A DNA stretch of 8,084 bases from Clostridiales bacterium (GCA_026419635.1 JANZZB010000059.1:1-8084), one strand, 5' to 3'. Counted from the stretch's first letter, positions 1-5,323 are shown. A program made the numbers and translations. The notes: generated by a model not told the origin, from the letters alone.

Positions 1-54
1 AAATGCCTTGGTGGTCTTTCGCCTGCTGACTTCCTTGCAAAGTGTTGCACTTGA
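1..54 (+). CDS. C-terminal end of a transposase, probably IS30-like (5' part outside window)
   Basis: An open frame enters from the left edge and stops at 52-54. The 17 visible residues read KCLGGLSPADFLAKCCT. A 'Lys-Cys-Leu-Gly-x-x-(T/S)-P' run close to the C-terminus is typical of the DDE transposase tails of IS30-like elements and, more loosely, IS3-like ones. The DNA over and just after the stop (about 41-66, GTGTTGCACTT...GACAATT) resembles, from memory, the end sequence of IS30-type elements, which would put the element's right end near position 66. The visible part is too short for any catalytic residue to be checked, so whether the copy is intact is unknown. The family assignment is a recognition call on 17 residues and could be wrong. 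Confidence 0.4.
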   Translation, partial: KCLGGLSPADFLAKCCT

Positions 55-98
55 TTTGACAATTTGCCCCAATTCCCTCTCGATACTTCCCCAGGTAC

Positions 99-190
99 GG
101 ACAAAACCTTCAGGTTTTGTCCAGTGTGTCCTTCGCCGGCACATGTCCGTCTGCGGACTAATCTCATGTTAAAGGGTCTCGACCCCTTAA
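99..190. other. array of three GC-rich hairpins in non-coding DNA
   Basis: Three stem-loops follow each other. GGACAAAACC at 99-108 pairs with GGTTTTGTCC at 113-122 across a 4-nt loop. GTCCG at 145-149 pairs with CGGAC at 154-158. TTAA-GGGT at 169-177 pairs with ACCC-TTAA at 182-190 across a CTCG loop, with one mismatch. No start codon with a ribosome site is associated, and the composition is clearly more GC-rich than the AT-rich DNA after 260. It may be a small dispersed element, a decayed insertion end or part of a structured transcript. No function is recognised. Confidence 0.4.
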
Positions 191-221
191 CAATCCCCAA
201 ATATACTTTTTCAACACTCTG

Positions 222-264
222 AAACGCCGGACAAAATCTGTCCGGCGTTTATATTCGACTTTTA
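222..264 (+). terminator. hairpin terminator, 12-bp stem, weak U tail
   Basis: AAACGCCGGACA (222-233) pairs perfectly with TGTCCGGCGTTT (239-250) across a 5-nt loop. The plus-strand tail is TATATTCGACTTTT, which is T-rich but interrupted; the minus-strand tail is poorer, so plus is favoured. It could close a transcript coming from the hairpin array or from the transposase end at the left edge. Confidence 0.5.
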
Positions 265-359
265 TGACTCCTTTTTATTTTATTTAGATAATAAACTTTA
301 CATACGTATTTCAACGGAACCAGTAGCAATCCTTTCACATATTCTGTATTGGTATAAAA

Positions 360-540
360 ATTTATATTTATACAAGAAGTATTACGACGTACCGGTATAG
401 AACGGGCGTCGTCAAACCCTTCTGGGCCGAAAAGTTACCTGCTTGTATTTTAATATTACAGTTTTGACCCTCTGGGATGTGGGTATTTAATAAATATAGA
501 TAAAACAGCATGAATCCGCCTACGACTTGTCAGACGGATT
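360..540 (+). ncRNA. candidate structured small RNA of about 180 nt, family not recognised
   Basis: This stretch between the insertion-sequence end and spoIIQ holds no credible ORF but strong nested complementarity. A 12-bp closing stem joins 360-371 (core TATATTTAT, 363-371) to 490-501 (core ATAAATATA, 490-498). Inside it, ACGACG (384-389) pairs with CGTCGT (407-412), continued by CCG (392-394) with CGG (403-405). GTCAAA (411-416) pairs with TTTGAC (463-468). Two short CCC-loop-GGG hairpins of nearly the same sequence lie at 417-426 and 468-476. The unit ends in the rho-independent terminator at 513-552. An extended -10-like box, TGGTATAAA at 350-358, would start a transcript near 365, though no good -35 is present. 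Overall size and the long closed rod shape would suit a 6S-type RNA, but no diagnostic 6S consensus could be confirmed. Known riboswitch cores were considered and not seen. Confidence 0.35.
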
Positions 541-552
541 TTTGTTTTTTTC
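513..552 (+). terminator. rho-independent terminator of the candidate small RNA
   Basis: AATCCG (513-518) pairs with CGGATT (535-540), and CT (520-521) continues with AG (532-533) after one mismatch. A run TTTGTTTTTTT follows at 541-551. The tail is clearly on the plus strand, which implies that something is transcribed rightward through 300-510. Confidence 0.7.
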
Positions 553-589
553 AGTTTATTATTGATCGTAACCTTTTTCTTTTTGATAT

Positions 590-624
590 GCAAAAAAAGA
601 CGGACGTCAAGTCCGTCCGTCTTT
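590..624 (-). terminator. terminator of spoIIQ
   Basis: A 10-bp stem joins 596-605 to 615-624 across a 9-nt loop. On the minus strand it is followed by a run of seven T (plus-strand A run at 592-598). It begins eight bases after the spoIIQ stop and faces the plus-strand terminator at 513-552, so the two transcription units converge here. Confidence 0.8.
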
Positions 625-632
625 ATAAACAT

Positions 633-1352
633 TTATTTTTTTGGCAAAATTGATTGCGGATCTATTTCTTTTCCGTTTTTTAACAATTCAAAATGCAAAT
701 GCGGTGATTCGGCGCTTTCGGCCAGCATAGAAGATCCGACGCCTCCGATGATGTCTCCGGATTTCACAGTGTCTCCTTTTTTAACGGTAGCGTTTTTCAT
801 TAAATTGCAGTAAAGGCTTTCTATTCCGTTATCATGTGCAATTCGAATACAATAGCCCAGCATTTCGTCATAATAAATGTCTTTCACGGTACCGTCTGCA
901 ATCGCCGAGACTCGTTCACCGTCTAAAGTCTTAAAATCGATACCTTTATGAACACGCCAATCTCCCATTGTTTCATCTTTCGTCAGCTTGTCCCCTGAAA
1001 ATGCTTTCAATACAGTTCCGGAAACAGGACGTACATAAAAAGGTGTCTCCGGAGTCGGTACCGGGTTATTCACCTTTATATCTGCGTTTTTATTCGTTTT
1101 TTCTTCTGTTTTATTACTTGGAATCTCAACCGGTGTCTCATTGATAACAGGCGCTTCTTCTATCGGGTAATTTTTTGATCCAAATTCTTCGATGTTTGAG
1201 TTTTCGTCAAGCTGTACTGCGTTTTTGCCTTCAAAAAAGAGTACATAACCCGAAATTCCTATTGCTCCTATGCAAAGGAAGAGGATTATGTAGAATCCCC
1301 TCTCTTCAAAGAATTTAAGCATTCGTTCCAAACCAAACTTTTTATTCTTCAA
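633..1352 (-). CDS. spoIIQ: SpoIIQ-like forespore membrane protein with LytM/M23 domain
   Basis: A 239-residue protein with a short cytoplasmic N-terminus, one membrane segment (about 20-40), an extracytoplasmic linker rich in Glu, Pro, Asn and Lys (about 42-105), and a LytM/peptidase M23 domain (about 107-235). Known family role: SpoIIQ sits in the forespore membrane, pairs with mother-cell SpoIIIAH across the intermembrane space during engulfment, and helps build the SpoIIIA-SpoIIQ channel. In the M23 domain the HxxxD motif is intact (H135, D139), as is HxH (H218, H220). The usual 'YxH' histidine is replaced in YCN, with N183 at that place, so hydrolytic activity is doubtful. The start is TTG at 1352, chosen because GGAGG lies eight or nine bases before it. 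The next ATG (residue 11) has no good site and would cut the cytoplasmic tail. The gene lies 76 nt after spoIID, as in Bacillus, but spoIIID does not follow. A general M23 peptidase is the alternative reading; location and architecture favour SpoIIQ. Confidence 0.88.
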   Translation of the reverse strand: MKNKKFGLERMLKFFEERGFYIILFLCIGAIGISGYVLFFEGKNAVQLDENSNIEEFGSKNYPIEEAPVINETPVEIPSNKTEEKTNKNADIKVNNPVPTPETPFYVRPVSGTVLKAFSGDKLTKDETMGDWRVHKGIDFKTLDGERVSAIADGTVKDIYYDEMLGYCIRIAHDNGIESLYCNLMKNATVKKGDTVKSGDIIGGVGSSMLAESAESPHLHFELLKNGKEIDPQSILPKK

Positions 1353-1366
1353 TATAATGCACCTCC
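1350..1366 (-). promoter_or_regulatory. strong ribosome binding site fixing a TTG start for spoIIQ
   Basis: On the minus strand GGAGG (plus 1362-1366) is followed, after TGCATTATA, by TTG at 1352-1350. No ATG or GTG lies in frame within a suitable distance, so TTG is the likely initiator. Confidence 0.7.
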
Positions 1367-1371
1367 GTTGT

Positions 1372-1401
1372 TATTATTGACAATGCGGAGATGCATTATG
1401 C
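1372..1401 (-). promoter_or_regulatory. sigma-F/sigma-G type promoter upstream of spoIIQ
   Basis: Read on the minus strand: GCATA (plus 1397-1401), exactly 15 bases, then GTCAATAATA (plus 1372-1381). The established forespore sigma-F consensus is GYATA, 15 bases, GGnnAnAnTR; only the second G differs. Sigma-F control is the known mode for spoIIQ. One caution is that the expected start near 1365 would fall at the ribosome site, giving an unusually short leader. Confidence 0.5.
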
Positions 1402-1428
1402 AAAATTTTACTTTTTATGTATTCACTT

Positions 1429-2469
1429 CTAACCAAGTTTTTTTAACGTAACGCCTTGATAATACCATTTTACAATATCTTCGTAGGTTTTGCCTTCAAG
1501 TGCCATTAATCGTGCGCCATATTGGCTAAGCCCGACACCGTGACCGTAGCCCGTTGTGTGGAACGTTATAGAATCATTGTTATAAGACAATGTAAAATTG
1601 GTTGAATTAAGTGAGAACATTTCCCGTATTGCAATTCCGGATACGCGGACTCCGCCAACTTCCACGCTGATAACTCCCCCTGCCTGGCTGCGTTTTGAAG
1701 CTTTAAACCAAGTGCCGATCGGAGTATTTAGTTTTGCAGTAGGGTACTGTTTTAAGAATTTTTCCTTAAAATTTGCTCCCGTTAGTTCTACTGTTCCTAT
1801 ATATCTCGGAGAGACGTCTCCTCCCGGACTGTCAACGCTCTTTAGGTAAGGTGTTGCGGTTCCCCAAACATCAGCGGCACTTTCCGTTTTCTTTGCTGCC
1901 GCTGCATGGAATACTGCAGCAATCGGTTGATTGTCATATGTAACAATGACGCCGTCCGTATCTTTTACCGCATTTTTAATAATTTTAACGTATTCGTCTG
2001 CTTTGCTGCCCCACAGTTCTTTCGCCTTGGCATCTAAGTCCACATAACCTTTACAGTGCTTAGGATCGTCACAAAGAACCGCACCTTTATGGCTTTCCGG
2101 CGGCTTGCTTCCCAGCTCCACAAGCTTTTTCTTGTAAACCGCATAAGTTCTGGCTGCCACTGCCTGCGCTTTTAATGCCTCAACCGGAAATGACGCCGGT
2201 ATTTCTGCGGCAAGTACTCCCGGAAGATATTCCTCCATTGTAAGTTCTTTTACTTCTCCCGCTATTAAAACAGTAACCTTCTGATTTTTATCCCAATCCT
2301 TAGATTTATTTCCGTTTGACGAAAAAAGTTCATCGATTACACTTTCGGATACGGTGCCGGTTTCTTTTGTCAACCCTTTGTCCGTTGCAGCGCTTTTTCC
2401 AAAAGTGATAAAGGGCAGCAGATAAATCGTACCTAAAAGAATCAAGCCTAACGTCATAATCCTTTTCAT
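1429..2469 (-). CDS. spoIID: stage II sporulation protein D, peptidoglycan lytic transglycosylase
   Basis: A 346-residue protein with an N-terminal membrane segment or uncleaved signal (about 4-24), a low-complexity linker to about 62, then the SpoIID domain (64-342). In the family, SpoIID cleaves glycan strands at the septum as part of the mother-cell engulfment machine with SpoIIM and SpoIIP. Visible signatures are the catalytic Glu, E89 in AAEIPASF; the A-Q-A-V-A-A-R-T-Y-A helix (101-110); and the C-terminal GYGHGVGLSQYGA (307-319). H127, C133, H138 and C139 have the same spacing as the zinc ligands described for Clostridioides difficile SpoIID, so a metal-binding clostridial type is inferred. 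One oddity is that the loop normally reading like HSxSGGxTE is HAAAAKKTE here (188-196). The start at 2469 has AGGAGG eight bases upstream. spoIIQ follows after 76 nt. Confidence 0.95.
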   Translation of the reverse strand: MKRIMTLGLILLGTIYLLPFITFGKSAATDKGLTKETGTVSESVIDELFSSNGNKSKDWDKNQKVTVLIAGEVKELTMEEYLPGVLAAEIPASFPVEALKAQAVAARTYAVYKKKLVELGSKPPESHKGAVLCDDPKHCKGYVDLDAKAKELWGSKADEYVKIIKNAVKDTDGVIVTYDNQPIAAVFHAAAAKKTESAADVWGTATPYLKSVDSPGGDVSPRYIGTVELTGANFKEKFLKQYPTAKLNTPIGTWFKASKRSQAGGVISVEVGGVRVSGIAIREMFSLNSTNFTLSYNNDSITFHTTGYGHGVGLSQYGARLMALEGKTYEDIVKWYYQGVTLKKLG

Positions 2470-2513
2470 TTAATATTCCTCCTGATCGGATTCATTACTC
2501 CATTTTGTTTCTG

Positions 2514-2543
2514 TTGACAATTACAAATGTATTACTGTATTAT
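2514..2543 (+). promoter_or_regulatory. sigma-A promoter of the citrate synthase gene
   Basis: A perfect -35 TTGACA (2514-2519), an 18-base spacer and -10 TATTAT (2538-2543). The predicted start near 2550 leaves a leader of about 34 nt ending in the ribosome site GAGGTG (2573-2578). Confidence 0.6.
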
Positions 2544-2552
2544 ATTATTTAT
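2526..2552 (-). promoter_or_regulatory. sigma-E type promoter for spoIID
   Basis: On the minus strand ATA (plus 2550-2552), then 16 bases, then AATACATT (plus 2526-2533). Sigma-E promoters in Bacillus and Clostridia have an ATA-containing -35 and CATAnAnT at -10, so one base differs at -10. Sigma-E (mother cell) control of spoIID is established in the family. The predicted leader is about 50 nt. The site lies inside the divergent citrate synthase promoter. Confidence 0.45.
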
Positions 2553-2583
2553 CACAAAATTGTACCTGTTAAGAGGTGAAACA

Positions 2584-3951
2584 ATGAATTACCAGTCAAA
2601 TTATTTAGATGACAATATGTTAAAATGCTTATGTGAGGAATTTCGGAATAATAACCACATTGATCCCGAAGCCTATACCAATTTTAAGGTAAAGCGCGGT
2701 CTGCGTGATGCAGACGGTACCGGTGTCGTTGCGGGCATTACGTTGATCGGCAACGTTCATGGTTATGTGTTAAACGAAGGTGAAAAGGTACCGATCGAAG
2801 GGAAGCTAACCTATCGCGGTATCGATGTAAACGATTTGGTAAACGGTTTTATTACAGAAAACCGCTTCGGTTTCGAAGAGACCGCTTATCTCATTCTTAT
2901 CGGTGAATTGCCAAATAAAAACCAGCTTGAAAAATTTACCGAAGTCCTCGGAAAAACAAGAATTTTGCCCCCGGGTTTTACAGAAGACATGCTGTTAAAA
3001 GCCCCGTCAGGCAATGTTATGAACAAACTTGCACGTGCCACATTAGCTCTTTACTCCTATGATGATAACGCCGATGATATTTCTCTTGAAAATTCCATTA
3101 TTCAGAGTATTCAGCTGATTGCGCGTTTCCCCACCATTATTTCGCTCGCATATCAGGTTAAAAAACATTATTATGACAATGACAGTCTTGTGCTTCGAAA
3201 TCCGGACCCGAATTTATCAACCGCTGAAAACATTCTGAGGCTCAGTAAAAAGTACGGAGAATATACCCAGGATGAAGCGCGTTTATTGGATTTGTGCATG
3301 GTACTGCATGCTGAGCACGGCGGCGGAAACAACTCTGCCTTCTCCTGCAGGGTGCTCTCATCCTCCGGCACGGATACATATTCGTCCATATCAGCTGCCG
3401 TTGGTTCATTAAAAGGACCGAAACACGGCGGAGCTAGTACGAAGGTCAGCCAGATGTTTGATGAGATTAAGCAAAACGTCAAAGATTGGACAAATGACGA
3501 CGAAGTAGCATCCTATATTGAAAAAATTATAAACAAAGAAGCCGGTGACGGAACCGGCCTGGTTTACGGGATGGGTCATGCGGTTTACACATTATCCGAT
3601 CCGCGTTCGGTTATATTGAAAATATACGCGCGTAAACTTGCTGAAAAGAACGGTTATTTAAGCGAATTCGAACTGCACGAGTCGGTTGAACGTTTGACCC
3701 CGGAAATTTTTGCACGTGTAAAAGGCGATACAAAAACGATTAGTGCAAATGTGGATTTTTATTCCGGACTTGTGTATAAAATGCTTGGACTTCCCGAAGA
3801 ACTGTACGCCCCGTTATTTGCAGCATCCAGAATTGTCGGCTGGACAGCGCATCGGATAGAGGAGATTCAAAACGGAGGAAGACTCATCCGTCCCGCCTAT
3901 AAGATGATTTCAAAGAGAAGAGATTTTGTCCCTCTCTCCGACAGAGACTAA
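2584..3951 (+). CDS. gltA: citrate synthase (Si type)
   Basis: A 455-residue enzyme condensing acetyl-CoA with oxaloacetate to citrate, the entry to the (probably incomplete) TCA branch supplying 2-oxoglutarate and glutamate. Residues matching the classical catalytic set are H281 in GPKHGGA, H332 in GMGHAVY and D391 in NVDFYSG. Oxaloacetate-contacting arginines are R341 in the DPR of the family signature and R416 in ASRIVGW. An LHAEHGGGN helix end is at 241-249. The roughly 40-residue N-terminal stretch before the core, and the total length, fit the longer citrate synthases seen in Clostridia. The start is ATG 2584 with GAGGTG just upstream. An in-frame ATG at 2527 would add 19 residues but lies within the promoter, so it is rejected. 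The gene stands alone between its promoter and terminator. 2-Methylcitrate synthase is a less likely alternative. Confidence 0.95.
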   Translation: MNYQSNYLDDNMLKCLCEEFRNNNHIDPEAYTNFKVKRGLRDADGTGVVAGITLIGNVHGYVLNEGEKVPIEGKLTYRGIDVNDLVNGFITENRFGFEETAYLILIGELPNKNQLEKFTEVLGKTRILPPGFTEDMLLKAPSGNVMNKLARATLALYSYDDNADDISLENSIIQSIQLIARFPTIISLAYQVKKHYYDNDSLVLRNPDPNLSTAENILRLSKKYGEYTQDEARLLDLCMVLHAEHGGGNNSAFSCRVLSSSGTDTYSSISAAVGSLKGPKHGGASTKVSQMFDEIKQNVKDWTNDDEVASYIEKIINKEAGDGTGLVYGMGHAVYTLSDPRSVILKIYARKLAEKNGYLSEFELHESVERLTPEIFARVKGDTKTISANVDFYSGLVYKMLGLPEELYAPLFAASRIVGWTAHRIEEIQNGGRLIRPAYKMISKRRDFVPLSDRD

Positions 3952-3963
3952 GATACATAACAA

Positions 3964-4012
3964 AACAGAGCATGGAAAAAATTATTCCATGCTCTGTTAT
4001 TATTTATTTTTT
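3964..4012 (+). terminator. terminator of citrate synthase gene
   Basis: A perfect 14-bp stem joins 3964-3977 to 3985-3998 with a 7-nt A/T loop, followed by the T-rich tail ATTATTTATTTTTT (3999-4012). It starts 12 bases after the stop codon. Confidence 0.9.
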
Positions 4013-4076
4013 ACCTGTGCTTCTTTTAGAGAAATAAGTATCTTTTGCTCGTTAAGATATGTTATTTTTAAACCTG

Positions 4077-4205
4077 TTGTGGTATAATAACCGCGAAGCT
4101 GTTATTATACTGGATTTTATATCCCTTCAGCTCTCCGCTCTGCGGAAACTGCTGAAGTTGGACATTATACCATAAACGCAAAGCATTTATAGTATAATAA
4201 CCGCG
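4077..4205. repeat. nested palindromes and 14-nt direct repeat in the leader of the membrane-protein gene
   Basis: Several alternating pairings share the same bases. GTATAATAAC (4082-4091) pairs perfectly with GTTATTATAC (4101-4110). CTTCAGC (4125-4131) pairs with GCTGAAG (4151-4157) around TCCGC-TCT-GCGGA (4134-4146). ATTATAC plus ATAAA (4164-4176) pairs with TTTAT plus GTATAAT (4186-4198), with one mismatch. GTATAATAACCGCG occurs twice in direct orientation (4082-4095 and 4192-4205). As an alternative, TTGTGGTATAATAACC (4077-4092) matches the reverse complement of 4160-4175 at 13 of 16 bases, forming an imperfect terminal inverted repeat around about 99 bp. This suits a tiny MITE-like element, a switchable RNA leader or a clustered operator; the sequence alone does not decide. 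More small hairpins follow at 4206-4220 and 4233-4246. Confidence 0.6.
4080..4088 (+). promoter_or_regulatory. extended -10 box, possible promoter for the 4291 gene
   Basis: TGGTATAAT has the form TGnTATAAT, a perfect extended -10. The -35 region at the right distance (TGTTAT, 4060-4065) is poor. It would give a leader of about 195 nt carrying all the palindromes. The same nine bases also occur on the opposite strand at 4164-4172, so the match may simply be part of the repeat. Confidence 0.3.
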
Positions 4206-4290
4206 TTGCATTTTTTGCAATAGAGCTTTTTTCTCCCTTTTGGGAGACCGGAATCAGCTTGTACTATATCCGGCGAAGGGAACGATCATT

Positions 4291-5103
4291 ATGAAAAATT
4301 CAATCCTGTTGACTATTTCGACCATTATTTTAGGACTCTGTGGTGCTTTGCTTCGGGCAAAGCAGTTAATGTACGGATTTGAAACCGATACCGGGCTGCC
4401 TGTTCGTTCAGGAACTTTATTCGGCTCTTCACTTTTTGTTTTGACTATTTTTGTTATATTTTGTTTCTTTTTATATATGATTATCAACAAGAACAAAATC
4501 GCAAAGTGTGATTACCACCTTTTCCAGTATATCAAAGGTTACAGCCAGGTACTTATCCGAGTTTTATCTGCGTTTTTGATGTTTTTATCAGGTGTTATTG
4601 GAATTTATCTGTTTTTGCACGATAACAGCGTATCCCTTTTAATTATTGCCCTTCTCTCTCTAGTTTCCGGTTCCGGCGTGATTTTTCTTACATTAGCCCA
4701 AAAAAGAAACCGGCTTTCCGAAGAACATCTTATCTGTGCTGCGGCTCCTGTATTTTGGTCCAGCTTTTTACTGATTTACTGTTTCAGGGAACATTCGGCA
4801 AATCCTGTAATCAGCTCGTTTTCTTACGAATTGTTTGCCCTTACCGTTTCTATGTTGGCGATTTTTTATTTTTCCGGGATTTTTTATGCGCGGCCTTATC
4901 TCGGACGAACACTGTTTACATCATTCGTTTCCATATTTTTAATTATTACCGCGTTTGGCGGGCGGCTTTTGTACGATATATTAAGTGCAAACAATGCTGA
5001 ACTTTTTTCTACAGTCTTTTGGTTCACCGCAATGACATCTATTTTACTTTTCGTGGCAGCGAACGTGAATCTTTTAAGCGAGGCCAGGGGCTCTAAACAT
5101 TAG
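4291..5103 (+). CDS. polytopic membrane protein of unknown function
   Basis: A 270-residue, strongly hydrophobic protein that I do not recognise. By eye there are about eight membrane segments, near residues 4-21, 45-66, 89-109, 113-135, 148-164, 180-200, 207-229 and 238-258. Short basic loops (KNKIAK, QKRNR) suggest which ends face the cytoplasm. No catalytic motif, ATP-binding site or transporter signature is visible. The start ATG 4291 is chosen for the AAGGGA site about nine bases before it. An in-frame TTG at 4240 would add 17 hydrophilic residues encoded by a hairpin and is unlikely. It stands alone between terminators, after an unusually structured leader. Being next to a wall hydrolase hints at an envelope role, but that is only context. 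Confidence 0.8.
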   Translation: MKNSILLTISTIILGLCGALLRAKQLMYGFETDTGLPVRSGTLFGSSLFVLTIFVIFCFFLYMIINKNKIAKCDYHLFQYIKGYSQVLIRVLSAFLMFLSGVIGIYLFLHDNSVSLLIIALLSLVSGSGVIFLTLAQKRNRLSEEHLICAAAPVFWSSFLLIYCFREHSANPVISSFSYELFALTVSMLAIFYFSGIFYARPYLGRTLFTSFVSIFLIITAFGGRLLYDILSANNAELFSTVFWFTAMTSILLFVAANVNLLSEARGSKH

Positions 5104-5128
5104 TGTATTTTTTAAGATTTAATTTTTT

Positions 5129-5160
5129 ACCAGACAGAAATGTCTGGTTTTTATTTATTT
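5129..5160 (+). terminator. terminator of the membrane-protein gene
   Basis: ACCAGACA (5129-5136) pairs with TGTCTGGT (5141-5148) across a GAAA tetraloop, followed by TTTTTATTTATTT. It lies 26 bases after the stop. Confidence 0.85.
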
Positions 5161-5185
5161 GCCCTTTTGTGCGGCATAGCCGTGC

Positions 5186-5212
5186 GAATAAATCGCTTAA
5201 GGCGATTTATTC
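5186..5212. repeat. perfect 11-bp inverted repeat
   Basis: GAATAAATCGC (5186-5196) and GCGATTTATTC (5202-5212) are exact inverted copies around TTAAG. A smaller CGGC-ATA-GCCG hairpin sits just before, at 5172-5182. There is no immediate T run, so it is not a standard terminator. It lies 34 bases upstream of the -35 of the next gene and may be an operator. Confidence 0.45.
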
Positions 5213-5246
5213 AGGAGATATTATTTATTTTTTTACTTTTATTTAC

Positions 5247-5275
5247 TTGACAATAATACCATTTTGTTATATCAT
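5247..5275 (+). promoter_or_regulatory. sigma-A promoter of the LysM-G5-M23 gene
   Basis: Perfect TTGACA (5247-5252), a 17-base spacer and TATCAT (5270-5275). Transcription would start near 5282, with a leader of about 60 nt to ATG 5345. Confidence 0.6.
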
Positions 5276-5284
5276 TACAATGCT

Positions 5285-5323
5285 TGTAACCAATTTGTAA
5301 CTTAATTGAAATTATTTTGTAAT
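5285..5323 (+). promoter_or_regulatory. WalR (YycF)-type binding site
   Basis: TGTAAC (5285-5290), five bases, TGTAAC (5296-5301) matches exactly the published WalR box TGTWAH-N5-TGTWAH. A third half-site, TGTAAT, starts at 5318, which is 22 bases (two turns) after the second and on the same DNA face. An inverted TGTAAT lies at 5274-5279. WalRK controls cell-wall hydrolase genes in Firmicutes, and the gene downstream encodes one. The site lies just after the predicted start point, a position that suggests repression rather than activation. Confidence 0.5.

Noticed and set aside
360..512. Known riboswitch or SRP/6S RNA identity for the structured region
   Set aside because: Purine, SAM, TPP, FMN, cobalamin, c-di-GMP and ydaO cores, and the SRP loop, were looked for by eye and not found; 6S is possible on shape only, so no family name was given.
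562..813. 83-codon plus-strand open frame, and similar frames at 1598-1849, 3171-3482 (-), 4254-4496 (-), 4755-5000 and 5911-6117 (-)
   Set aside because: They overlap well-supported genes in other frames, lack ribosome sites and show no recognisable protein features.
2527..2583. Upstream in-frame ATG of the citrate synthase gene (19 extra residues)
   Set aside because: It lies inside the predicted -10/-35 region, has no ribosome site, and encodes residues unlike the family; ATG 2584 has GAGGTG at the right distance.
4077..4205. CRISPR array
   Set aside because: Only two copies of the 14-mer 110 bases apart, with no regular spacers; inverted copies predominate.
4240..4290. In-frame TTG start of the membrane-protein gene
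   Set aside because: It falls in the loop and 3' arm of a small hairpin, has no ribosome site, and adds a hydrophilic stretch ahead of the first membrane helix.
5103..5300. 65-codon open frame on the plus strand
   Set aside because: It runs through a rho-independent terminator, a perfect palindrome and the promoter of the next gene, and has no ribosome site.
5295..5323. Second sigma-A promoter TTGTAA-N17-TGTAAT
   Set aside because: Both boxes are weak and coincide with the WalR-type half-sites; it would start transcription within a few bases of the ribosome site.
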